Shown here: piece by piece, positions 48,218-56,584 of the stretch
Numbering within the stretch: position 1 is the stretch's first letter
Layout of the letters: every line of letters begins with the position of its first letter
Source of the DNA: Aquabacterium sp.
Lineage (GTDB): Bacteria; Pseudomonadota; Gammaproteobacteria; Burkholderiales; Burkholderiaceae_C
Length of the DNA stretch: 64,000 nt
Reading direction: 5' to 3'
Assembly (NCBI RefSeq): GCF_016234775.1
Contig: NZ_JACRAH010000042.1
Span: 62,001 to 126,000, forward strand
Made by a program: the position numbers and the translations under genes
Notes under the pieces: generated by a model
What the model was told of the DNA's origin: nothing
The model's database searches: none
What the model saw: only the letters and a program-made list of their open reading frames with translations

Positions 48218-49201
48218 GTGACCTCCATCTCCGCCCCACAAGCCAGTTATCGCATCCTCTCTGCCCCTGAAATGGTAGAGGTCGATCAGGTTATCCACCG
48301 CCGACTGGCGTCCGAGGTGGCCCTTGTCAATCAGATTTCGCATTACATCGTCAACGCCGGCGGCAAGCGTCTGCGCCCGATGTTGCTGGTGCTGATCGCC
48401 CGCGCGCTGGGCTGCACCAACCCGCAGCGTTTCGAGCTGGCGGCCATCGTGGAGTTCATCCACACCGCCACCTTGCTGCACGATGACGTGGTGGACGAGT
48501 CCGACCTGCGCCGTGGTCGCAAGACCTCCAACGCCATGTTCGGCAATGCGCCCAGCATCCTGGTGGGCGACTTCCTGTATTCGCGCGCCTTCCAGATGAT
48601 GGTCTCCGTGCAACGCATGCGCGTGATGGAGCTGCTGGCCGAAGCGACCAACGTGATCGCCGAAGGTGAAGTGCTGCAGTTGATGAACATGCACGACCCC
48701 GACATCACGGTGGATGACTACCTGCTGGTGGTCGAGTACAAGACGGCGCGCCTGTTCGAAGCAACCGCCCGCCTGGCCGCCATCGTGTCTGATGCGCCTC
48801 AGGACATCGAAGACGCCTGTGGTGCCTATGCGCGCGCCCTGGGCACGGCCTTCCAGCTGATCGACGACCTGCTGGACTACGATGGTTCTACCGAAGAACT
48901 CGGCAAGACCGTGGGCGACGACCTGCGTGAAGGCAAGCCAACCTTCCCCGTGCTGGTGGCCATGTCGCGTGGCACGCCCGAGCAGCGCGAAATGATCCGC
49001 AACGCCATTTTCAATGGCGAAGTCGAGCGCATGCATGACATCGTGGAAGTGGTGCGCGCTACCGGTGCGCTGGACGCCACACGCGAAGCCGCGCACGTTC
49101 AGGCTGAGCGCGCCAAGGCCGCGCTGGCCAAGCTGCCCGAGTCTGAATACCGGGATGCTTTGCTACAATTGGCCTTCGATTCGATCAACCGACACGCTTG
49201 A
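48218..49201 (+). CDS. ispB: Octaprenyl/polyprenyl diphosphate synthase
   Basis: 327 aa; GGKRLRPMLLVLIA, EFIHTATLLHDDVVDESDLRRGRKTSNAMFGN, QLIDDLLDYDGSTEELGKTVGDDLREGKPTFPVL. Confidence 0.93.
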   Translation: MTSISAPQASYRILSAPEMVEVDQVIHRRLASEVALVNQISHYIVNAGGKRLRPMLLVLIARALGCTNPQRFELAAIVEFIHTATLLHDDVVDESDLRRGRKTSNAMFGNAPSILVGDFLYSRAFQMMVSVQRMRVMELLAEATNVIAEGEVLQLMNMHDPDITVDDYLLVVEYKTARLFEATARLAAIVSDAPQDIEDACGAYARALGTAFQLIDDLLDYDGSTEELGKTVGDDLREGKPTFPVLVAMSRGTPEQREMIRNAIFNGEVERMHDIVEVVRATGALDATREAAHVQAERAKAALAKLPESEYRDALLQLAFDSINRHA

Positions 49202-49227
49202 TTTCAACGCGTTGTAATCGATCAGAT

Positions 49228-49304
49228 CGGGGTGTAGCTTAGCCTGGTAGAGCGCTACGTTCGGGACGTAGAGGCCGGAGGTTCGAATCCTCTCACCCCG
49301 ACCA
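49228..49304 (+). tRNA. tRNA-Pro (anticodon CGG)
   Basis: CGGGGTGTAGCTTAGCCTGGTAGAGCGCTACGTTCGGGACGTAGAGGCCGGAGGTTCGAATCCTCTCACCCCGACCA; cloverleaf arms pair; CCA encoded. Confidence 0.95.
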
Positions 49305-49414
49305 AAAATTCTCCTTCTGAATCAATCATTTATCGAGATAACTCTGATTCGGCATTCATGGCGATTTAGAGCAAATTTCGTTGCGCACTGTCGCACCAGT
49401 GTCGCAATAGCCGT

Positions 49415-49822
49415 TTGACTGGCGCAACAGTCTTCGGTATCGTTCGTTGCAACTCAACGCAGTTCCGAACGGTGCTATCTTTCCTTCGTCAGCTCAACAC
49501 AGCCCAACTGGCTTTCGCATTTCGCGTCAGCCTGGTGGCGTTGCTGTGCATGACTGGATCCATCGTTTCAAGCTGGGTGCTTGGGCCCTCTTCGGGCTCG
49601 GCCGCTGTGGTTATCGCCATGGCTGGTGTAGCACTGGTTTGCCTGTCAGTGTGCCTTTTGACGTTCACTGGCGTTTGTGTGCCGCTCTATCGGCTCATTG
49701 ACAGCCTGAGCAAGCCATTGCTTCCCGCGCCCGCTCAACAAGGCTGGCCTGCCTTCACCAACGCCATTGAATCAGCGTTGGTCGAAACACCTACCCCACC
49801 ACCGCGCCAAGTCGTTCGCTGA
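49415..49822 (+). CDS. Hypothetical small membrane protein
   Basis: Two TM segments (SLVALLCMTGSIVSSWVLG; AAVVIAMAGVALVCLSVCLLTFTG); start uncertain. Confidence 0.4.
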   Translation: MTGATVFGIVRCNSTQFRTVLSFLRQLNTAQLAFAFRVSLVALLCMTGSIVSSWVLGPSSGSAAVVIAMAGVALVCLSVCLLTFTGVCVPLYRLIDSLSKPLLPAPAQQGWPAFTNAIESALVETPTPPPRQVVR

Positions 49823-49895
49823 CTTTTGGCGCAGCGCGGCCATTCGCGCTGCTGATCGGCGAACAAGCTTCGCCCTCCCAGCATTGGTGGGGTCC

Positions 49896-50222
49896 ATGAA
49901 ACATTCAAAGCACGCAGCACCTTCTCAGCGGAAGGTGCTGTTCATCGAGGATTTGGTCGAAATCATTGGCAAAACGGCGACGACCATCCGAACCTGCGCA
50001 AGCAACGCAAAGTATCAACACTTGATTCCACGCCCGTGGAAGATGCCGAACAGTCGGCGCCTGTGCTGGTTTGAAGACGAGGTTCTTCACTGGATTCAAT
50101 CCGGCAGACCAGCGATTCCGCCGCCGCCCAGGCGGCCCCGTGGGCGTCCGACGAAGGTTGAGCATTTGGCACGGCAGCGATGGCAAGCCACCGCCTCTCT
50201 CGAAAAGGAGGGCGGTCAATGA
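49896..50222 (+). CDS. Helix-turn-helix DNA-binding protein upstream of repA
   Basis: RKVLFIEDLVEIIGKTATTIRTCASNAKYQHLIPRPWKMPNSRRLCWFEDEVLHWI resembles AlpA/MerR-type HTH; stop overlaps repA ATG (ATGA). Confidence 0.65.
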   Translation: MKHSKHAAPSQRKVLFIEDLVEIIGKTATTIRTCASNAKYQHLIPRPWKMPNSRRLCWFEDEVLHWIQSGRPAIPPPPRRPRGRPTKVEHLARQRWQATASLEKEGGQ

Positions 50223-51160
50223 GCAAGGGCGTAGGGAAACCAAAAAAGCGCGCCTCAATCGTCGCGCCTAGCCATAGAAAAATCATTGAGGACGCACTGA
50301 GCATGCGCGAACGCGCTGATGCAAAGTGCCCCGACGCATACATGGCGCGCGTGTTCGTGCAAGTTACGCTGCCGCACCAAGACCCCCGGCTGCCTACAGG
50401 CATGATGTACACGCGAAGCACTGGGTTGCTCACACTGACCATCGCCCCGACGTCAGCGCGATACGGGCTGCCCTACGGGCGCATACCGCGTCTGGCCTTG
50501 ATGTGGATGTTCACAGAAATCAAACGGACCAAGTCCAGACTGCTCGACCTCGGATCGTGTCAGGCTGAGTTCATGCGCAAGTTGGGCCTGCGTCACAACG
50601 ACAGCCGCAACATTGCCCGGTTCAAGGAGCAGTGCATGCGCTTGTTCTGCTGTGTGATTTCCATCGAGGTTCACAGTGCAGGGGCCCGCGAGGAGTCACG
50701 TCGGTTACTCATCAGCGACGCGCTGACCGTGCTGTGGGACCCGCTTGATGCAAATCAGGCATCGGGGTGGGTCAACACCTTGCAGATTTCTGAGGGATTC
50801 TTTAACGAGGTCATGACCAGTGCCGTGCCTTTGAAAATGGAGGCATACAGGAGTCTGTCCAAATCGCCGTTCGCGATGGACATCTACGCGTGGCTGGTGT
50901 ACCGGTTGTTTGTGTTGGGTCGAAGCACCCGGCAGACGGTGACGATCCCATGGCAGCGTCTTCAGGGCCAATTTGGCGCCGACTACAACGGGCCTGGCAA
51001 CCAAGGGCAGCACAGCTTCAAGAAAAACTTCAAGCTGCAGCTCGACAAGGTATTTGCCCAATACCCCGAAGCCAGCAACCTGGTGGTCGATTCACCCGAT
51101 GGGCGGCACCTCACCCTGCGCGCAGGCAGGGCACACATTGACCCCAGGCCTTGTGGATAA
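50219..51160 (+). CDS. repA: Plasmid-type replication initiator RepA
   Basis: Translation resembles plasmid RepA proteins (LPTGMMYTRSTGLLTLTIAPTSARYGLPYGRIPRLALMWMFTEIKRT...FAMDIYAWLVYRLFVLGRSTRQTVTIPWQRLQGQFGADY); followed by iterons. Confidence 0.8.
   Translation: MSKGVGKPKKRASIVAPSHRKIIEDALSMRERADAKCPDAYMARVFVQVTLPHQDPRLPTGMMYTRSTGLLTLTIAPTSARYGLPYGRIPRLALMWMFTEIKRTKSRLLDLGSCQAEFMRKLGLRHNDSRNIARFKEQCMRLFCCVISIEVHSAGAREESRRLLISDALTVLWDPLDANQASGWVNTLQISEGFFNEVMTSAVPLKMEAYRSLSKSPFAMDIYAWLVYRLFVLGRSTRQTVTIPWQRLQGQFGADYNGPGNQGQHSFKKNFKLQLDKVFAQYPEASNLVVDSPDGRHLTLRAGRAHIDPRPCG
51152..51160 (-). promoter_or_regulatory. DnaA box, perfect consensus
   Basis: tgtggataa on plus = TTATCCACA on minus, overlapping the repA stop codon. 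Confidence 0.75.
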
Positions 51161-51184
51161 GCCTGTGTTTGGGGTGACTTGTCC

Positions 51185-51336
51185 ACGTGTCATCGCTCCT
51201 GTGCAGCCGCTGGTCAAGTCCCCTGCGAAGCGGGGTGGTGCCACGAGTTGTCCACGTGTCATCGCTCCCGCCAATACGTGTCATCACTCCGCGTTTCACG
51301 TGCCATCACTCCGGCCAGAGGGACGTGTCATCACTC
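51185..51336 (+). repeat. Iteron array: five direct copies of ACGTGYCATCRCTC
   Basis: Copies start at 51185, 51254, 51276, 51298, 51323; central three at exact 22-bp spacing; directly downstream of repA. Confidence 0.85.
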
Positions 51337-51481
51337 AGAGGGCGCTCTGCGCCTGGCATCTGGCGGCGTCAAGCCTTGCCCCAGGTAGTTTCACAAGTTG
51401 GTTATCACATATGAATTCACTGGTAGTAGAACCGCGCGTTCGCGCTCGAATCCGGTCAACCCAAAAAGCGGGGTGGCAGCG

Positions 51482-52537
51482 ATGAGCGCCATTCACGACG
51501 TGGTGACACTTGCCCAGCAATGCTTGGATGCCCTGCAGCCGATCAAACCCAAAGGGGGTGCCTTCAGCAGCCCTTCAGCGGCAACCAGGCTGGATTACCT
51601 GCGTGTGGCAAAGAGCCTGCTCGGCCGTGCTTGCAAGGCGAAAGGAGGGCTCCCTGAAGTTGTCCAAAGCACGACCAGCAAGAACTCCTTTTTCAAACGT
51701 TTGGCTGCACTGCGCTTTCATTGCCACGTCCAGTTGGACCATCTCATGACCTTGTCACAGCAGGCAAGCCCAGAGGCTGATTACCAGCGATTGCGATCTG
51801 ATCTGACCGACCTCTTGGCACAGATGCAAGCCGTGGCCACCATTCAGCGCCAAGGCCACGACACCCAGCGATCAAAGCGCAAAAGCAAGCGCATTGCCCT
51901 GAAAGGACTGCCACCCGACTGGCGAGAGGCCTTGTGCGTCAGTGCTCGGCAAAGCAAATACGCACATGCGTTGCTGGTCATGGCCCTGACAGGCTGCCGT
52001 CCTGGCGAGTTGCAGTTAGGGGTCAAGACTTGGATCGAGTACGACAAGCAGCTTGACAAAGATTTGATCTGCTTCCATGTCACTGGCTGCAAGGTGAAGG
52101 GCAAGCAAGGTCAACCTAACCGATTGATTTGCTATGAGGCCCATGACCCGCACCCTCTGGTCGCGGCCATGAAGGCGCACCTCAATGCATGCGCCACTCC
52201 GGTCTCCCAAGTGAGCATAGCCGACGCCAACAACTTCACCGTTGAGATAAGGCGGCGGGCCGCACGCCTTTGGCCCAACCACAAGCACACGGTGACAGCG
52301 TATTGCTTTCGCCATCAGTGGTCAGCCGACACCAAACACGTCGGTGATGATGATGCCGTCAGTCGTGGCTTAGGGCATGCATCCGCCAAAACCAGGCGCC
52401 AGTACGGCACAGCCAGTCAAGCCAGCGGCCTCTGTCATTTACAGCCGATCAAGATTGAGGCAGACCGCACCGTTAGAAGCGCGGCCACATTGGCTTACCT
52501 CACTGGGCGGCGTCCTTTGCCGGACCATGAGCCATGA
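51482..52537 (+). CDS. Tyrosine recombinase/integrase
   Basis: MALTGCRPGELQLGVKTW (Arg I), TVTAYCFRHQWSAD (Arg II box), SRGLGHASAKTRRQYGTAS (GH..Y). Confidence 0.8.
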   Translation: MSAIHDVVTLAQQCLDALQPIKPKGGAFSSPSAATRLDYLRVAKSLLGRACKAKGGLPEVVQSTTSKNSFFKRLAALRFHCHVQLDHLMTLSQQASPEADYQRLRSDLTDLLAQMQAVATIQRQGHDTQRSKRKSKRIALKGLPPDWREALCVSARQSKYAHALLVMALTGCRPGELQLGVKTWIEYDKQLDKDLICFHVTGCKVKGKQGQPNRLICYEAHDPHPLVAAMKAHLNACATPVSQVSIADANNFTVEIRRRAARLWPNHKHTVTAYCFRHQWSADTKHVGDDDAVSRGLGHASAKTRRQYGTASQASGLCHLQPIKIEADRTVRSAATLAYLTGRRPLPDHEP

Positions 52538-52857
52538 GCTTATTAAAGGCGCCACAGTCATGAATAGGCAGTACACATAAATTCTCGGCAATGCGTAGGC
52601 CCTCAGTCGTGGTCCGGCCCAGATAGATCAGGCCCCTGACAAGACTACAAACTGGTAGTTGCACGGTGGCCATGTATGTCAAACACCGAGCCAGCGTACT
52701 TCAATTACACGTGCTTTTCACAACATCCTGGCGCTTGGATCTGATCAGCGCTATTGCGATAGCGCCTTCCTCTGTGTGTATGCTGAACGATGCAAGGCTG
52801 GCCATGCCAACCCGGTCGGCTGCCTTGCCCCGCATACCCATGATTGGATGACGCAAG

Positions 52858-53583
52858 ATGGACACCAACACGCCCCCCCCAAAGCCATCATTGCCTGCAG
52901 GGCTTAGCCTTATTGAGAAGGCCCAAGAACTGCGGTGGACATTGCAACTATCCGTTGGAGTTTTGTTCGCTGATCTTGTGTTGGTCCATTACACAGGGCA
53001 GAACATTTCGCATTGGTCAACAAGCGCGGATCAGCTTTTGTCCAACTCTGGCTTTTTGGTCACGTCTTTGCTGATGTTTGGGGTGTTGATGTCTATCGTC
53101 ATGCCTCTGAGCGCAGAGCTATGTAGGCAAATAGGGTGGCAACTAATTATTCATGTGCCGTGGCCTGACTGGATGCGCACGACTCGAGATTATCAGCGTC
53201 CGTCCGGCAAGGTCTACCCTGACGAACTGCATCGTCACGCGCTTGAAAAATCGGACAAGCTGTTACTTGACATATATACGATGCACAACCAAAAGCAGGC
53301 AGAGGGAAACGCTGCGAAATTGGCTACAGCCCAAGCAATTTTTTCTGTTGTTGTGCTGTCCGCTGCGAACTACTTTGCTGATTGCTTTGGGATGCAAGGG
53401 GCCACTCTTTTGCAAAGTGCAGCCACGACGCTTGGAGAATACGGTGAGTTAATTGGTACTGTCGGCGGCCTGTTTGCCTTTGCAGCAGTCAAGGCCGCTT
53501 GGTATCCAGCCGGAAGTTCAGACTGGATTTATTACCCTCCGTTGTATCGAGAGATCATGGAAGAGCGGAAAAAAAACCATTGA
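52858..53583 (+). CDS. Hypothetical membrane protein
   Basis: 241 aa, several TM segments; start ATG 52858. Confidence 0.65.
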   Translation: MDTNTPPPKPSLPAGLSLIEKAQELRWTLQLSVGVLFADLVLVHYTGQNISHWSTSADQLLSNSGFLVTSLLMFGVLMSIVMPLSAELCRQIGWQLIIHVPWPDWMRTTRDYQRPSGKVYPDELHRHALEKSDKLLLDIYTMHNQKQAEGNAAKLATAQAIFSVVVLSAANYFADCFGMQGATLLQSAATTLGEYGELIGTVGGLFAFAAVKAAWYPAGSSDWIYYPPLYREIMEERKKNH

Positions 53584-53621
53584 GGCGTATTTGAGCTGTG
53601 CATGCAGCACAGCCTCTTACT

Positions 53622-53721
53622 GACATCATGTCCACACACTGTTGGCACACTGTTGGCACACTGTTGGCACACTGTTGACTCATTTTCCGGCACATAGCTG
53701 GCACCATGTCGGCACATTGTT
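53622..53721 (+). repeat. Helically phased 11-bp direct repeat array (9 units, one of 12 bp)
   Basis: gacatcatgtc/cacacactgtt/ggcacactgtt x3/gactcattttcc/ggcacatagct/ggcaccatgtc/ggcacattgtt. Confidence 0.85.
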
Positions 53722-53788
53722 TCCTTGGCTATCACCACAGTTTCTGGTGGACGCATGTAGTGATGTTGGCTTGTCCCCAGCTTGCAGA

Positions 53789-53826
53789 ACATTCTTTGTG
53801 CTGGCTTGCCAGAGCACAAAGAATGT
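53789..53826. repeat. Perfect 14-bp inverted repeat, 10-nt spacer
   Basis: ACATTCTTTGTGCT (53789-53802) ggcttgccag AGCACAAAGAATGT (53813-53826). Confidence 0.9.
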
Positions 53827-54120
53827 GGCCGTTGGTTGCGATTTCGCCAGGAATCGCGGCCATCGGCCAGTTGGGGACATCATGAAAAGTTTGCGTCCAA
53901 CAATGATGGGTTTGATTGGATCCCTATTGCGGCCACAGGCCGAGATGCCGCCATCACTGCGGCAACGATAACTGTTCGTTACATAGGACCATGACTGCGT
54001 GTGACCTGCGTCGTTGCGCCCGCAGATTCGCAAACCTAAGATGCCTACGCATTGCAGATTTGCCTGCAACAGGGTCATGTTGGCCTGAGAGGGGTTGTCT
54101 GCAGTCCATGGAGGTTTCAG

Positions 54121-54822
54121 ATGAACAAGCTGATGTTCAAGCGCTCACGTAAGCTGGTGAGCTGGAGCATGCGTGAGTTTGGATTGGGGCGACCTGATCT
54201 GATTACGCCTGAATTTGTCTGGCATCGGACGGCCGCAGCGAGGCTGATGGGGGTGGCCATCGGTGTGGGAGGCGGAACGCTGTCATACCAAGAGCACAAA
54301 CAGGCACTGCCTGCTCTGGTCACTGTGATGTTGTCGGTATTCGGGAAGAGCTCGGCAAGCAAGACGCTCGAAGCATTCATTGGTGAGTTGCTCAGTCCGA
54401 CGATATGGATGGCAGCACTCCTGATTTTGACCTTCTTGGTTGGCGTCAGTCGCATCAAGAACGGAGGGCTGGACCGTACGCCCAGTGACACCCTGACCAG
54501 GGTCATTACTGGCTGCTACGTCACCCTCCAGGGCGGACTCATGTTTGTCGCGACGGTATCGGCCTCATTCGCCTCGCTGGCAGTGGTCACAGGCCACTGG
54601 CGCAGTGCCTTGGGATTTTTGCTCGTGCTGATTTTGGCTGCGATGCACGCAGCAGTTGTCTGGTCTGTGCTCCGGATGATGTTTGTGCTGTCGGACGACG
54701 ACAATGCCTCAGCGCGGTCGAGGGGGCTGGGATTACTGCTTGTCGGTGTGGTGATAGGGATGCCTAAACTGATTCCGATGGCCGAACGAATGGAGAGTCT
54801 CGTCAAATCTTTGACCATGTGA
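54121..54822 (+). CDS. Hypothetical membrane protein
   Basis: MNKLMFKRSRKLVSWSMREFGLGRPDL...; about 4-5 TM segments. Confidence 0.65.
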   Translation: MNKLMFKRSRKLVSWSMREFGLGRPDLITPEFVWHRTAAARLMGVAIGVGGGTLSYQEHKQALPALVTVMLSVFGKSSASKTLEAFIGELLSPTIWMAALLILTFLVGVSRIKNGGLDRTPSDTLTRVITGCYVTLQGGLMFVATVSASFASLAVVTGHWRSALGFLLVLILAAMHAAVVWSVLRMMFVLSDDDNASARSRGLGLLLVGVVIGMPKLIPMAERMESLVKSLTM

Positions 54823-54918
54823 GTCACAGCGTAAGCTGCGCCTCCCTCACATGCCAAGGTCGCATTGACTGTGATGACGCCATCATTGTGGCAACGAACA
54901 AAAGTACGAATCCAGGGA

Positions 54919-55848
54919 ATGACAGCGCGCGATCCGAGCCTGTGTGCTCTCACATGTAAAACTCTGCCACCGCCCGCGTTGACGATGTCGAGTGGGGCGC
55001 GAGCCACGCCGGTGCCGTTCGTCGCCCCCTTGCAGGGGTGCGTGTCTGTTGGGTTAGGCAGTCCTGTCTTGCAAGAGCAAGTGGCTACGCAAATCCAGTT
55101 ATTGGCCAGTGCTCAACTGATTCGGCATCCCTGGATGCGGTTCGACAAACTGTTTCGCTTCATCGTGGCGGCGGACCGAGCAACAGCGGTGCGTGCCAAC
55201 GCGGTATTGTTGGAATCCATCGGGCAATCGGTTGCCATTCACCTGACCAAGACCAGCGCATTTGCCTTCCCGTGTGAGCAAGGGCTGGTCGTCATTGTTC
55301 CGTTTGAGGTGATGCGATGTGCGCTGGCCCCCGACAATGAAATGGAACGGCAGTACGGTCTCACCACGGTCTGGCATGAGTTGGCTCATGTGCACGCCTT
55401 GACTTTGCAATACTACCCAGATGGGCTGTTTCAACCCATCCTGCCAAAAGCTGTGCGAGGGAGCACGAACCAAGCTTGGCACGAGTTCTTTGCAGACAAG
55501 CATTCTCATTGGCAAGGCTTTGTCGCTGATCTGGAAGTCCACTTGCTGCGCTCAGCCTGGCATGACGTGTTGACTTCACCCTCCGAAGCAATCGTCGATC
55601 ATTTCATGGTCCGATTGGCGAGTACACATGGGCGAATGTCAGCAAACGGTTTTGGATCAGCCATGGCAACACCACGCACCTGCGCTGCATTCGAGTCCAA
55701 TGACATGGTGGATCGGTGGCGGGTTTGTCAATCCATGCTTGATGATCTTTGTGCGCAGGCCATCCAAACTGGCATCGCACCAGACTTGACTGTTTTGGAA
55801 GCCAGCCTGGGTAATGTCAGAGCAGCATTACCTGGCCCGAATCTGTAA
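54919..55848 (+). CDS. Hypothetical protein with HEXXH zincin-like motif
   Basis: TTVWHELAHVHALTLQYYPDG followed by QAWHEFFADKHSH; start chosen from duplicated upstream motif (ORF track starts at 54865). Confidence 0.6.
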   Translation: MTARDPSLCALTCKTLPPPALTMSSGARATPVPFVAPLQGCVSVGLGSPVLQEQVATQIQLLASAQLIRHPWMRFDKLFRFIVAADRATAVRANAVLLESIGQSVAIHLTKTSAFAFPCEQGLVVIVPFEVMRCALAPDNEMERQYGLTTVWHELAHVHALTLQYYPDGLFQPILPKAVRGSTNQAWHEFFADKHSHWQGFVADLEVHLLRSAWHDVLTSPSEAIVDHFMVRLASTHGRMSANGFGSAMATPRTCAAFESNDMVDRWRVCQSMLDDLCAQAIQTGIAPDLTVLEASLGNVRAALPGPNL

Positions 55849-55871
55849 TTGGTTGTTAAAACGGTTGCTGG

Positions 55872-56579
55872 ATGGCTGCTTTCCACCGGTCGCGGCGGTA
55901 TCCTCCGCAGCAACAAAAATCAGGTTCGGGGAAGTCAGACGTGAGTTCATCAGATCGCTCAGAGCGCGAGCCCATGCCGCCCATTGATGGGGGCCATGGC
56001 ACCATTCCCGTCCTCGGGCAGCCAGACATTGTTCTGTCTGCCGCTGGTGACATTGCCCAACTCACGCCGGTCAATTCGGTGATGGCGATTGGGCGCCACA
56101 CCACGATCACCACAGGGCAGGTCACCAACCTATTGGCGCAACGGCACCAGGCCTGGGCGGTGCAAGGCGGGCTCTCTTTTTTCACGCGCGGTGAAAGCAC
56201 GAACCCTGATCGTGCCGTGCAAGACGTGGGCATCAAGCTGCACGCAGCCAGTGGCAACGTGAGTGTCCAAGCGCAGCAAGACGGCTTCACGTTGACGGCA
56301 CTGAAGTCGGTCGATGTACAGAGCACTTCTGCCAGCGTGGAGATCTCTGCGCCACAAAAGATTCTTTTGAATGCCGGCGGAGGCTTCATCGAAATCAACG
56401 GCGGGAACATCACGATAGGCACATCCGGCACTGCCTCGTTCAAGGCGTCGATGAAGATTCTCACAGGCGGTGCCAACGCCAGCGCGAGTGGGCTGAGCCT
56501 GACCAAGGCTGGGGCTCTGTGCAAGATGAGCGCATCGAAGGCCAGTGGTGCGGGCGATGCCACCGTCCCGATCCGGTGA
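55872..56579 (+). CDS. VgrG C-terminal (DUF2345-like) fragment
   Basis: QPDIVLSAAGDIAQLTPVNSVMAIGRHTTITTGQ...VSVQAQQDGFTLTALKSVDVQSTSASVEISAPQKILLNAGGGFIEINGGNITIGTSGTASFKA; no gp27/gp5-like N-terminus. Confidence 0.75.
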   Translation: MAAFHRSRRYPPQQQKSGSGKSDVSSSDRSEREPMPPIDGGHGTIPVLGQPDIVLSAAGDIAQLTPVNSVMAIGRHTTITTGQVTNLLAQRHQAWAVQGGLSFFTRGESTNPDRAVQDVGIKLHAASGNVSVQAQQDGFTLTALKSVDVQSTSASVEISAPQKILLNAGGGFIEINGGNITIGTSGTASFKASMKILTGGANASASGLSLTKAGALCKMSASKASGAGDATVPIR

Positions 56580-56584
56580 GTGCC

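Noticed and set aside
51185-51336. CRISPR-like repeats
   Set aside because: Repeat core is only 14 bp with 8-11 bp between most copies; iteron layout next to repA fits far better
52500-52682. Short minus ORF (...GRTTTEGLRIAENLCVLPIHDCGAFNKLMAHGPAKDAAQ)
   Set aside because: Could be the tail of a decayed gene, but the upstream frame is closed and I recognise no family
53622-53721. CRISPR or coding tandem repeat
   Set aside because: 11-bp period has no spacers and is not a multiple of three; the antisense ORF 53532-53819 across it is judged non-coding
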